From NCBI RefSeq assembly GCF_007990265.1, contig NZ_BJWH01000014.1:1-64000 (forward strand): DNA of 64,000 nt, given 5' to 3'. The DNA is from Cellulomonas terrae (lineage in GTDB: Bacteria; Actinomycetota; Actinomycetes; Actinomycetales; Cellulomonadaceae). Both the position numbers and the translations under genes were made by a program. Below the pieces are notes generated by a model, which worked only from the letters and a program-made list of their open reading frames with translations, was not told the origin of the DNA and searched no databases. Positions 7,947-16,937 of this stretch are shown here, piece after piece; the first letter of the stretch is position 1; each line of letters opens with the position of its first letter.

Positions 7947-9664
7947 CGTCCCTCGCAGAGCTGCAGGAGCGCTGGCGCGAGACGTGGCCCGCCGCGCTCG
8001 CCACCTGGGGCCGCACGTCGCGGCTGCACGCACCGGTGCTGCACACCGAACCGTGCGGCATGCCGTCGTGGGCGTGGTACTCCCTCGACGACGTCGAGGT
8101 GCACGTCGACCTGACCGTGGTGCAGGAACGGCACGTGGAGGACCACGCGCTCGCGGTCCTCGCCCACGAGATCGGCCACCACCTGCTGGCGCCGGTGGAC
8201 CTGGCGTCGCACGTGCGCATCGCCGCGCGCGTCCAGATCGGGCTCGTCGACCTCGACCACCTGGTCGGGCTCGTCTCCAACCTGTGGTGCGACCTGCTGA
8301 TCAACGACCGGCTGCAGCGACAGCTCGGGGTGGACCGCGCGGCGCTGTCCGCGGCGGTCGGTCCGCCCGACCCGGACGACACCCTCATGCTCCTGGTCCT
8401 GCGCACGAACGAGATCCTCTGGGGCCTGGCGCGCGGCACCCTCGTCGGCGACAACGTCACCCCCGACGACCAGGCGATGCTCTGCTCGCGGCTCGTGCGG
8501 GCCTACACCCGCGACCCGGTCGGTGGCGCCGCGGGCTTCGCGCTGCTCGTGCGGTCGACGATCCCGGTCGAGGAGCTGCGGGCTGCCCAGCGGCCGAGGA
8601 GCGTCGTCGCGTGCGGTGGCGCCGCGGGCGGCGACGGCTCCGTGCCGTACGGCGTCGCGACCGACCCGACGCTCGGGGCGCCCGGGATCCACCCGTCGCG
8701 GGACCCGCGGGTCGTCGGTGCCGCTCTCGTCGAGGAGACCGCCCCCGACGAGACCCCGGGGGCGGCCACCGGGAACGCCCTGATGCCGGGGGCGCTGCAC
8801 ACCGTGCTCCGGTCGCTCGGCTTCGCGACGACCGCGGAGCAGGTCGCCGTCGCCTGGTACCGGGAGCACGCGGCCCGCCACCTGGTGCCGTTCCCGAGCC
8901 GACCCCGGCCCCGGCGGTCCGACGAGCTGCTCGCCGGGCTCGAGCCGTGGGAGGTCGGCGACGACCTGTCGACCGTCGACTGGACCGGCACGATGACGGC
9001 GTCCCCGGTCGTGGTGCCCGGGATGACGACCGTGCGCCGGGCGTACCTGGACGACCCCGAGGAGGCCGTCGAGGTCCGTCCGGTCGACCTCGACCTGTAC
9101 CTCGACTCGTCGGGGTCCATGCCCGACCCCCGCAGGACGCGCGCGCCCATCGCGCTGGCCGGCGCGATCCTCGCCCTCTCGGCGCTGCGTGCGGGCGCAC
9201 GGGTGCAGGCCACGACGTGGAGCGGTCCCGACCAGGTGGCGGGGACGGACGGCTTCACGCGCGACGCGGACGCGGTGCTGAGGGCCGTCGTGGCGTACTT
9301 CGGCGGGTCCACGGCCTTCCCGCTCGACCTGCTGCGCCGGACCCACCTCGGAGACCCCGCGACGGGTGCTGAGCCCACGCGGCGCGGCCCGACCCACATC
9401 GCCGTCATCTCGGACGACGGGGTCTCGACGATGTTCCGGCAGTACGGCGAGCCCGTAGACCCGACGGCAGGCGAGGCCCTGCGCGCGGCGGACGGGGGCG
9501 GCACGCTCGCGCTGCAGGTCACCCCCGAGTCGGCCCTGCTCTTCGAGGCCATGGCCGACGGCTACGCCGTGCACAGCGTGGTGACCGAGGACGACCTGAT
9601 GACGTTCGTGCGCCGCATGGCCGCGAACACGTGGGGAGGTGACCGTGGAGCGTCGACCCGATGA
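7943..9664 (+). CDS. Zincin-like metallopeptidase plus vWA domain protein
   Basis: A 573-residue protein. The N-terminal domain contains HEIGHH (residues 75-80), the zinc-binding HExxH helix of zincin peptidases, resembling the putative peptidase region of MoxR-associated DUF2201-type proteins. The middle (about 215-330) is a low-complexity linker. The C-terminal domain is a von Willebrand factor A fold with an intact metal-ion-dependent adhesion site, LYLDSSGSM (D388, S390, S392), a later GGSTAF threonine, and THIAVISDDG. vWA proteins are the usual partners of MoxR ATPases. The pairing implies ATP-driven remodelling or metal loading of this protein. Start GTG 7943 overlaps the preceding stop; its 3-prime end overlaps the next gene by 20 bp. 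Confidence 0.83.
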   Translation: MTSLAELQERWRETWPAALATWGRTSRLHAPVLHTEPCGMPSWAWYSLDDVEVHVDLTVVQERHVEDHALAVLAHEIGHHLLAPVDLASHVRIAARVQIGLVDLDHLVGLVSNLWCDLLINDRLQRQLGVDRAALSAAVGPPDPDDTLMLLVLRTNEILWGLARGTLVGDNVTPDDQAMLCSRLVRAYTRDPVGGAAGFALLVRSTIPVEELRAAQRPRSVVACGGAAGGDGSVPYGVATDPTLGAPGIHPSRDPRVVGAALVEETAPDETPGAATGNALMPGALHTVLRSLGFATTAEQVAVAWYREHAARHLVPFPSRPRPRRSDELLAGLEPWEVGDDLSTVDWTGTMTASPVVVPGMTTVRRAYLDDPEEAVEVRPVDLDLYLDSSGSMPDPRRTRAPIALAGAILALSALRAGARVQATTWSGPDQVAGTDGFTRDADAVLRAVVAYFGGSTAFPLDLLRRTHLGDPATGAEPTRRGPTHIAVISDDGVSTMFRQYGEPVDPTAGEALRAADGGGTLALQVTPESALLFEAMADGYAVHSVVTEDDLMTFVRRMAANTWGGDRGASTR

Positions 9665-10283
9665 CCTGGAGCGGGTCCGCGGCGGTGAGCCCGACGGGCC
9701 CGCGCTGGCCACCCTCGTGCACCGCCTGGCGCTCGCCCCGCCCGATCTGTTCGAGCCGTCCGTGAGCGTGTCCGCGCTGGTCGCGGACGTCGCCGTGTCC
9801 CTCGACGGGACCGTCCTGGACCGGCGCGTGCTGCGCGCGCTCGACGCGGACCTGACGGGTCCGGCCGATCAGGGGCTGCACCGGGCGCCGCTCGTCGGAC
9901 TGGTCTGCTGGCTGGTGCTCGACCCGGCAGTGCTCGGGGCGCCCGGCGTGCGCGCGGCGGCGGCCGGCGGGCGGACGGCATGGTTCGTGCGCATCGTCGA
10001 GGGCGTGCAGCGCGTGCTCGCCGGGCAGCGCCCCGACCGGGAGTGGGTGCAGGACGACGTGGCCCGCGAGGAGCTCGCCCGGGCGTTCTGCCGGCTCGGC
10101 GGGGTGCTGCCCGCGGGCGAGCGCGCCGAGACGTCCGACGACCGCTGGCTCGCGGTCAGCTCGGCGTACCAGCGCAAGGTCGCGCAGTCGATGGCCGTCG
10201 AGGTCGCGCGCGCGGAGGAGCTCGCTCGGGCGCTCGCCGAGCAGCGGGCGAAGGAGGCGGCGGCGCAGTATGCGAACTACTGA
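9645..10283 (+). CDS. Unknown helical protein of the MoxR-vWA module
   Basis: A 212-residue protein of unknown function, largely helical, with no signal peptide. The conserved-looking core includes LLGxP-like turns around APLVGLVCWLVLDPAVLG and a C-terminal charged helix (about 175-212, EEL/RALAEQRAKEAAAQ) that could form a coiled coil. GTG 9645 is preferred because GGGGAGG ends five bases upstream; GTG 9639 lies inside that SD. It overlaps the vWA gene by 20 bp and the adenylating enzyme by 14 bp. Position suggests an accessory subunit of the same machine; no family match is claimed. Confidence 0.6.
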   Translation: MERRPDDLERVRGGEPDGPALATLVHRLALAPPDLFEPSVSVSALVADVAVSLDGTVLDRRVLRALDADLTGPADQGLHRAPLVGLVCWLVLDPAVLGAPGVRAAAAGGRTAWFVRIVEGVQRVLAGQRPDREWVQDDVAREELARAFCRLGGVLPAGERAETSDDRWLAVSSAYQRKVAQSMAVEVARAEELARALAEQRAKEAAAQYANY

Positions 10284-11724
10284 CGAGACGACGCCGGTCC
10301 CGGACGTCCCGGACCCGGCGCTCGGCGAGTACACCGCGATGGGCGCGGTCGCGCTGACGGACGCGGAGCGCTGGCCGACGCTGGACGCCGACGGGCTGGC
10401 ACGGGTCGACGCGTGGCGTGGACGTCCCGACGCGCCGGTCTGGGTGCACGCGACGGGGGACCGCCTCGATGCCTCCGACCTCGCCGCCCTCGAGCAGGTG
10501 CGCGTGCGGCCGGCGGGAGGTCCGGCGGAGCCGGCCTGGGTCGCCGAGCTCGTCGCCCGCGTCCACGACACCGTGCCGCGCTGGCGACGAGCCGCGCGCG
10601 AGGGGCGCAGCGGCCCGACGACCCCGCTGCACGACCTGCCGACGACCACCCGCGCCGACCTCGCGGACGCCGCGGCGCACGTGCCGCTCGACGTGCCCCT
10701 GGACCGCGTGCTGGAGGGCAGCAGCTCAGGTCACACCGGCGCCGCGCTGAACGTGCCGCTGCACCCGGTGTCGGTGGCGGCGGACCTGGTGCTGCTCCAG
10801 CACCTCGTGACCGCGGCGGGCGCCGACTGGCAGCCGGACCCGGACCGGCTCGGCCTGGTGAACCTGGTCGACCAGCGGGCGTCGTTCACGTACGTGTCGG
10901 CGATGACGGCGTTCGGTCGACCGTCCGACGCGCCCGTCCCGGTGATGGCCCGGGTCAACCTGGACCCGTCGGTGTGGCGGGCCGCCGGTGACCGCGAGCG
11001 GTTCCTGTCCGCGGCCGACCCGCAGGTGATCAGCAGTTCGACGCTCCCGCTGCTGCGGCTGCTGGACCTGACCCGCGACGGGCTGGACCTCCACCCGGTC
11101 GCGGTCGTCAACGGGGCGACGGACCTGCCGCCGGCTGTCCGGGACGCCGCGGCGGCCGCGTGGGGCTGCCCGGTGATCGACCTGTACGGGCTGCGCGAGA
11201 CGGGCCCGGTCGCGGCGTCGGCCGACGGGGACGGGCACGTCGTCGTGCCGCGCCGGGTGTGGGTCGAGATCCTCGACGACGCGGGACGTGCGGTGCCGGA
11301 CGGGGAGCGCGGCGAGGTGGTGGTGACCGTCGACGAGAACCCGTACCTGCCGCTGCTGCGCTACCGCACCGGTGACACGGCCGCGCTGGTCCGGGACCAC
11401 CGCGGCACGGTGCTCGTCGGCCTGCAGGGGCGGGCGCCCGTGCGCTTCCTCGCGGCCGACGGGTCGTGGCACTCGTCGATCGACGCGACCCAGCTCCTCC
11501 AGGCGTACGGCCTGGCCGGGTGGGAGCTCGTCCAGGCCGCCGACGGCACGGTCCGGCTGACCGCGCTGCCGCTCGTGGGCGTGACCGTCGACCCGGCCGC
11601 CGCCGGTGACGCGATCGCTCGCTGGCTCGACCGTCCGGTCCGCGTCGAGGTCGTCACCGACCCGTCGGCGCTCGGCCCGGGCAAGCCACGCCGCTTCCGT
11701 TCGGACGCTCAGGAGGACTCGTGA
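10270..11724 (+). CDS. ANL-superfamily adenylate-forming enzyme
   Basis: A 484-residue protein with the layout of acyl/aryl adenylating enzymes, closest in feel to PaaK/CapK-like ligases. A3-like P-loop SSSGHTGAALNV is near residue 150, A5-like DLYGLRETGP near 305 (aromatic plus Glu), A7-like YRTGDTAAL near 365, A8-like GLQGR near 382, and a C-terminal GPGKPRRF that could supply the A10 lysine. The P-loop lacks the usual trailing lysine, so activity is plausible but not certain. Family members activate a carboxylate as an AMP ester before thioester or amide formation. Coupling to a MoxR/vWA module is unusual and hints at a modification reaction. AAGGAGG lies 12 nt before the ATG. Confidence 0.75.
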   Translation: MRTTDETTPVPDVPDPALGEYTAMGAVALTDAERWPTLDADGLARVDAWRGRPDAPVWVHATGDRLDASDLAALEQVRVRPAGGPAEPAWVAELVARVHDTVPRWRRAAREGRSGPTTPLHDLPTTTRADLADAAAHVPLDVPLDRVLEGSSSGHTGAALNVPLHPVSVAADLVLLQHLVTAAGADWQPDPDRLGLVNLVDQRASFTYVSAMTAFGRPSDAPVPVMARVNLDPSVWRAAGDRERFLSAADPQVISSSTLPLLRLLDLTRDGLDLHPVAVVNGATDLPPAVRDAAAAAWGCPVIDLYGLRETGPVAASADGDGHVVVPRRVWVEILDDAGRAVPDGERGEVVVTVDENPYLPLLRYRTGDTAALVRDHRGTVLVGLQGRAPVRFLAADGSWHSSIDATQLLQAYGLAGWELVQAADGTVRLTALPLVGVTVDPAAAGDAIARWLDRPVRVEVVTDPSALGPGKPRRFRSDAQEDS

Positions 11725-13460
11725 CAGAGGTGCCGCGCGTGCGCGTCAACCAGGTCGGCTACCTGCCCGACGGGCCCAAGGCGGCCACGCTCGTGACCGA
11801 CGCGACCGCCCCGGTGCCGTGGCGGCTGCTGCGCGACGGGGTGGCCGTGGCGCAGGGCGAGTCCCAGCCGCGCGGTCACGACCCCTCGGCGGGCCTGGAC
11901 GTGCACGTGGTCAGGTTCGACGAGGTGCGTGAGGTCGGCTCGTTCGTGCTGGAGGCGGACGGGGCGACGTCCGACCCGTTCGCCGTCGCAGAGAACCTCT
12001 ACGACGGCCTCCGCGTCGACTCCCTCGTCGTGTTCTACGGCCAGCGCAGCGGCGTCACGATCGACGAGGCGCTCCTCGGCCCCGGCTACGGACGCGCCGC
12101 CGGTCACGTCGACGTCGCACCCAACCGTGGCGACGGTGCGGTCCCGTGCCTCCCGGCAGGCCACGCGACGACCGCGGACGGGGTCGACCTGTACGACGGC
12201 TGGACCGCCGGCTACGTCCTCGACGTGACGGGCGGCTGGTACGACGCGGGCGACCAGGGCAAGTACGTGGTCAACGGCGGCATCGCCGTCGCGCAGCTGC
12301 TCGGCCTGTACGAGCGCGCGCTGCGGACGGGGACGACGGACCCCCTGGGCGACGGGTCGCTGCGCGTGCCCGAACGCGGGAACGGCGTCCCCGACGTGCT
12401 GGACGAGGCGCGGTGGGAGCTGGAGTGGATGCTCCGCATGCGCGTCCCGGCGGGGGAGCCGTACGCAGGGCTGGTGCACCACAAGGTGTCCGACGAGCGG
12501 TGGGTGCCGCTGCCGACCCTGCCCGCCGACGACCCGCAGCCGCGCTACCTGCACCGGCCGTCGACGGCGGCCACGCTCAACCTGGCGGCCGTCGCGGCCC
12601 ACGGCGCCCGGCTGTTCGCACCCCACGACGCGGCGTTCGCGGAGCAGCTGCTCGGCGCCGCGCGCGATGCCTACGACGCCGCGCACGACCACCCGGTGCT
12701 GCTCGCGCCCGACACGAACGTCCTCGCGGACGCCGGGTCCGGCCCGTACGACGACGCCGACCTGGACGACGACCGCCTGTGGGCGGCCGCCGAGCTGTTC
12801 CTGACGACGGGGGAGGACCGGTACGCCGACGACCTGCGGGCGAACCCGTGCACGCCCGTGTTCCGGCCCGAGGGCTTCGACTGGAACCACGTCGCGGCCT
12901 GGGCCTACCTCCAGCTGGCGACGGTGCCCAGCGCCCTGCCGGAGCGCGACACCGTCCGGGCCGCCGTCGTCGAGGCCGCCGACGCGCTGCGGGACCAGCA
13001 GGCCACGCAGCCGTTCGGCCACCCCTACGTCCCGACGACAGGACGGTACGACTGGGGCTCCAACGGGCTGGTCCTCAACAACCTCGCTCTCCTCGCGGCG
13101 GCGCACGAGATCACGGGCGACCCGGCGTACCGCGACGCCGTCCTCGGGGGCGTCGACTACCTGTTCGGCCGCAACGCCCTCGGCGTCTCCTACGTCACCG
13201 GGTACGGCACGCGCGACGTCCGCAACCAGCACAGCCGCTGGTACGCCCACCAGCTCGACCCGAGCCTCCCGCACCCGCCCCGCGGCACGGTGTCGGGCGG
13301 TCCGAACTCCGACTGCCCGGACCCCGTCTCGGCGGCGCTCGCGGGCAGCCCGGCACAGTGCTGCTTCGTCGACGACATCGGCGCGTACGGCGTGAACGAG
13401 ATGACGATCAACTGGAACTCCGCCCTCGCGTGGGTCGCGTCGTACCTGGCGCGTGGGTAA
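11721..13460 (+). CDS. Glycoside hydrolase family 9, predicted cytoplasmic
   Basis: A 579-residue GH9 enzyme. An N-terminal Ig-like module (VRVNQVGYLPDGPKAATLV, residues 5-90) precedes the (alpha/alpha)6 barrel. Catalytic signatures are intact: GGWYDAGDQGKYV (base aspartates), QHSRWY, and the terminal VNEMTINWN (acid glutamate). There is no signal peptide: the protein starts MTEVPRVRVNQ. GH9 enzymes cleave beta-1,4-glucans; an intracellular one most likely acts on imported cello-oligosaccharides. Start GTG 11721 has AGGAGG five bases upstream and overlaps the stop of the adenylating enzyme. It ends the eight-gene overlapping chain. Confidence 0.88.
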   Translation: MTEVPRVRVNQVGYLPDGPKAATLVTDATAPVPWRLLRDGVAVAQGESQPRGHDPSAGLDVHVVRFDEVREVGSFVLEADGATSDPFAVAENLYDGLRVDSLVVFYGQRSGVTIDEALLGPGYGRAAGHVDVAPNRGDGAVPCLPAGHATTADGVDLYDGWTAGYVLDVTGGWYDAGDQGKYVVNGGIAVAQLLGLYERALRTGTTDPLGDGSLRVPERGNGVPDVLDEARWELEWMLRMRVPAGEPYAGLVHHKVSDERWVPLPTLPADDPQPRYLHRPSTAATLNLAAVAAHGARLFAPHDAAFAEQLLGAARDAYDAAHDHPVLLAPDTNVLADAGSGPYDDADLDDDRLWAAAELFLTTGEDRYADDLRANPCTPVFRPEGFDWNHVAAWAYLQLATVPSALPERDTVRAAVVEAADALRDQQATQPFGHPYVPTTGRYDWGSNGLVLNNLALLAAAHEITGDPAYRDAVLGGVDYLFGRNALGVSYVTGYGTRDVRNQHSRWYAHQLDPSLPHPPRGTVSGGPNSDCPDPVSAALAGSPAQCCFVDDIGAYGVNEMTINWNSALAWVASYLARG

Positions 13461-13477
13461 AGGGCTGGACGTCCGGG

Positions 13478-13483
13478 TATCCT
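13478..13483 (+). promoter_or_regulatory. -10 element of ileS
   Basis: TATCCT lies just upstream of the T-box RNA and about 18 bp after the end of the GH9 gene. The predicted transcript start is near 13490. No clear -35 is seen. Confidence 0.45.
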
Positions 13484-13487
13484 GGGC

Positions 13488-13703
13488 GGCACAGGCGTCG
13501 ACCCGGCCATCACCGGTGAGCCTCCGGAAGAACAGGCCGCGCGAGCGGCCCCAGTAGAACCGGACGGGCAGGCCCGTCACAGCCGCAGAGAGTGGTCGAC
13601 GACCCCCCGGGGACGCCGGCAAGCGAGGTGGTACCGCGGTCGTCCCCGTCCCGGGGGTGGTCGTCCTCGCGGCCGTGAGCGAGATCGACCAGGAGAACCG
13701 ACG
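13488..13703 (+). promoter_or_regulatory. Ile-specific T-box riboswitch (translational type)
   Basis: The 5-prime leader of ileS holds the invariant T-box AGGTGGTACCGCGG at 13626-13639, which pairs with the uncharged tRNA acceptor end. An Ile codon ATC at 13509-13511 sits before CACCGGTGAGCCTCCGGAAG, matching the short stem I of actinobacterial ileS T-boxes. Downstream, C-rich and G-rich blocks (13600-13660) and the AGGAG at 13691-13695 fit a sequestrator/anti-sequestrator that hides the Shine-Dalgarno. No terminator with a U tract is present, so regulation of translation initiation by tRNA-Ile charging is expected. Confidence 0.92.
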
Positions 13704-16700
13704 GTGACTGCCGCACCGCGCTACCCGCTGCACCGCCCCGACTCGTCCGTGCCCGCGTCGCCGGACCTGCCCGCCCTCGAGAAGGACGTCCTCGCGTTCT
13801 GGGCGGAGGACGGCACGTTCCAGGCGTCGATCGACGCGCGCGAGGCCGGCGAGCACGGCAGCAACGAGTACGTCTTCTACGACGGACCTCCGTTCGCCAA
13901 CGGCCTGCCGCACTACGGCCACCTGCTGACCGGGTACGCCAAGGACGTCGTGCCTCGCTACCAGACGATGCGCGGCCGCCGGGTCGAGCGCCGGTTCGGC
14001 TGGGACACCCACGGGCTCCCGGCCGAGCTCGAGGCGCAGCGCCTGCTGGGCATCACGGACACCTCCCAGATCGAGGAGATGGGGCTCGCCGCGTTCAACC
14101 GGGCGTGCCGCGAGTCGGTGCTGCGGTACACGGGCGAGTGGCGCGAGTACGTGACGCGCCAGGCCCGCTGGGTCGACTTCGACCACGACTACAAGACGCT
14201 CGACGTGACGTTCATGGAGTCGGTCCTCTGGGCGTTCAAGCGCCTCTACGACCAGGACCTGGCGTACGAGGGCTACCGCGTGCTGCCGTACTGCTGGCGC
14301 GACGAGACGCCGCTGTCCAACCACGAGCTGCGGATGGACGACGACGTCTACCAGTCGCGCCAGGACCCAGCGCTGACGGTGGGCCTGCGGTTGGAGACCG
14401 GCGAGCTGGCGCTCATCTGGACGACGACCCCGTGGACGCTGCCGAGCAACCTCGCGATCGCGGTCGGGCCGGACGTGGACTACGTGACCGTCGAGCCGGG
14501 ACCGGACTCGGCGCTCGCGGGGGAGCGCGTGCTCCTCGCGGCCGCCCGCCTGGGTGCGTACGCCAAGGAGCTCGGGGAGGCCACGGTCGTGGCGACCGTG
14601 AAGGGTGCGGACCTGGCGGGCCGTCGCTACACGCCGCCGTTCGACTACTTCGCCGGCCGCGAGAACGCGCACCAGGTGCTGCTCGCCGACTTCGTGACCA
14701 CGGAGGACGGCTCGGGGATCGTGCACCTCGCGCCCGCGTTCGGCGAGGACGACATGGTCGCGTGCGACGCGGCACGGATCGTGCCCGCGGTGCCTGTGGA
14801 CTCGCAGGGGAAGTTCACCACCGAGGTGCCCGACTACGTCGGTCAGCTCGTGTTCGACGCGAACAAGCCGATCATCGCCGACCTCAAGGCCGGCACCGGC
14901 CCGCTCGCACGCGTCCCAGCGGACCAGCGCGCGGTCGTGGTGCGCCACGAGACGTACGAGCACTCCTACCCGCACTGCTGGCGCTGCCGGAACCCGCTGA
15001 TCTACAAGGCCGTGACCAGCTGGTTCGTGCGCGTGAGCGGCTTCCGCGACCGCATGGTCGAGCTCAACCAGGACATCAGCTGGACGCCGGAGCACATCAA
15101 GGACGGCCAGTTCGGCAAGTGGCTCTCGAACGCGCGCGACTGGTCGATCAGCCGCAACCGCTACTGGGGCACGCCGATCCCCGTGTGGGTCTCGGACGAC
15201 CCCGCGTTCCCACGCGTCGACGTCTACGGCTCGCTGGCCGAGCTGGAGGCGGACTTCGGCCGGGTGCCGACGAACGAGGCGGGCGAGCCGGACCTGCACC
15301 GGCCGTTCATCGACGAGCTCACGCGCCCGAACCCGGACGACCCCACGGGCACCTCGACGATGCGCCGGATCCCCGACGTGCTCGACGTGTGGTTCGACTC
15401 GGGCTCGATGCCGTTCGCGCAGGTGCACTACCCGTTCGAGAACGCCGACTGGTTCGAGCACCACTACCCGGGCGACTTCATCGTCGAGTACATCGGCCAG
15501 ACCCGCGGCTGGTTCTACACGCTGCACGTGCTGGCCACGGCGCTGTTCGACCGCCCGGCGTTCCGCAACGTCCTGTGCCACGGCATCGTGCTGGGCGACG
15601 ACGGGCGCAAGGCCAGCAAGTCGCTGCGCAACTTCCCCGACCCGGCGAAGATGTGGGACGTCTACGGCTCGGACGCCGTGCGCTGGTTCCTCATGTCGAG
15701 CTCGATCCTGCGCGGCGGCAACCTCATCGTGGGCGAGGACGGCATCCGCGACGGGGTGCGCCAGGTGCTGCTGCCGCTGTGGAGCACGTACTACTTCTTC
15801 GCGCTGTACGCGGACGCGGCCGACGGCGGCGCCGGCTACACGGCGAAGGCCGTCGACCCCGCGCGCGCGGCGACGCTCGCACCCATGGACCGGTACGTCC
15901 TGGCGCGCACCCGGGACCTGGTGGAGCGCAGCACGGAGCAGCTGGACGCGTACGACATCTCGGCGGCGTGCGAGAGCATCCGTGAGCACCTGGACGTGCT
16001 GACCAACTGGTACGTGCGCACGCAGCGGGACCGGTTCTGGGCCGAGGACCCCGACGCCTTCGACACGCTGTGGACGTCGCTGGAGACGCTCACGCGCGTC
16101 ATGGCGCCGCTGGCACCGCTGGTCACCGAGGAGGTCTGGCGCGGCCTGACGGGGGGGCGCAGCGTGCACCTGACCGACTGGCCGACGCCGGACCTCGCAC
16201 CCGCCGACGAGGCCCTCGTCGCAGCCATGGACCAGGTCCGGTCCGTCGTGTCGACCGCGCTGGGCCTGCGCAAGGCCGCGGGCGTGCGGGTCCGGCAGCC
16301 GCTGCGCACGCTCACGGTGGCGGTCGACGACTCCGACGCCCTGGCCCCCTACCGCGACCTGCTCGCGGCGGAGCTCAACGTCAAGCGCGTCGACCTGGTC
16401 ACCGCCGACGCCGGCACGGCCGACCGCTTCGGCATCACGCAGCGCCTCGCGGTGAACGCCCGCGCGGCCGGGCCGCGGCTGGGTCGCGGTGTGCAGGCCG
16501 TCATCAAGGCGGCGCGCGCCGAGGCCTGGCGCGTGGACGGGGACGCGGTCGTGGTCACCACCGACGACGGCGACGTCGCGCTGGAGCCGGCCGAGTACGA
16601 GCTGACGACGGTGGTGGGCGGCGAGGGGGGTGCCGCGGCGGTCCTGGCCGGTGGCGGCTTCGTCGTGCTGGACCTGACCCTGGACGACGAGCTGCGGGCC

Positions 16701-16937
16701 GAGGGCTACGCGCGTGACGTCGTCCGGGTGGTCCAGGACGCCCGCAAGGCGGCCGGCCTGCAGGTGGGGGACCGGATCCTGCTGACCCTCGACGTCCCGA
16801 CGGAGCACGTCGCCGCGGTCGAGCAGCACCGTGACACGATCGCGCGCGAGACGTTGGCGCTCTCGGTCGAGATCGAGACGGGGCCGGCGCTGCAGGCCAC
16901 CGTCGAAGCCGTCGACGCCGGAGGGTACGAGGCATGA
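13704..16937 (+). CDS. ileS: Isoleucyl-tRNA synthetase
   Basis: A 1077-residue class I aminoacyl-tRNA synthetase charging tRNA-Ile. The HIGH motif appears as HYGHL (from residue 70, after FANGLP) and KMSKS as KASKS (from residue 636). A CP1 editing domain lies between (about 190-400, with [13 protein letters not shown]). The C-terminal anticodon-binding region spans about 690-1077 and contains RTQRDRFW. Length and motif style fit the larger eukaryote-like IleRS class found in many actinobacteria, a class often associated with mupirocin insensitivity. GTG start follows AGGAG by eight bases. Expression should be controlled by the T-box. The stop overlaps folC (ATGA). Confidence 0.96.
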   Translation: MTAAPRYPLHRPDSSVPASPDLPALEKDVLAFWAEDGTFQASIDAREAGEHGSNEYVFYDGPPFANGLPHYGHLLTGYAKDVVPRYQTMRGRRVERRFGWDTHGLPAELEAQRLLGITDTSQIEEMGLAAFNRACRESVLRYTGEWREYVTRQARWVDFDHDYKTLDVTFMESVLWAFKRLYDQDLAYEGYRVLPYCWRDETPLSNHELRMDDDVYQSRQDPALTVGLRLETGELALIWTTTPWTLPSNLAIAVGPDVDYVTVEPGPDSALAGERVLLAAARLGAYAKELGEATVVATVKGADLAGRRYTPPFDYFAGRENAHQVLLADFVTTEDGSGIVHLAPAFGEDDMVACDAARIVPAVPVDSQGKFTTEVPDYVGQLVFDANKPIIADLKAGTGPLARVPADQRAVVVRHETYEHSYPHCWRCRNPLIYKAVTSWFVRVSGFRDRMVELNQDISWTPEHIKDGQFGKWLSNARDWSISRNRYWGTPIPVWVSDDPAFPRVDVYGSLAELEADFGRVPTNEAGEPDLHRPFIDELTRPNPDDPTGTSTMRRIPDVLDVWFDSGSMPFAQVHYPFENADWFEHHYPGDFIVEYIGQTRGWFYTLHVLATALFDRPAFRNVLCHGIVLGDDGRKASKSLRNFPDPAKMWDVYGSDAVRWFLMSSSILRGGNLIVGEDGIRDGVRQVLLPLWSTYYFFALYADAADGGAGYTAKAVDPARAATLAPMDRYVLARTRDLVERSTEQLDAYDISAACESIREHLDVLTNWYVRTQRDRFWAEDPDAFDTLWTSLETLTRVMAPLAPLVTEEVWRGLTGGRSVHLTDWPTPDLAPADEALVAAMDQVRSVVSTALGLRKAAGVRVRQPLRTLTVAVDDSDALAPYRDLLAAELNVKRVDLVTADAGTADRFGITQRLAVNARAAGPRLGRGVQAVIKAARAEAWRVDGDAVVVTTDDGDVALEPAEYELTTVVGGEGGAAAVLAGGGFVVLDLTLDDELRAEGYARDVVRVVQDARKAAGLQVGDRILLTLDVPTEHVAAVEQHRDTIARETLALSVEIETGPALQATVEAVDAGGYEA

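Noticed and set aside
6521-9712. Long minus-strand open frame opposite the MoxR/vWA genes
   Set aside because: Arg/Gly/Val-rich product with no recognisable motif; the plus-strand genes carry all expected catalytic motifs.
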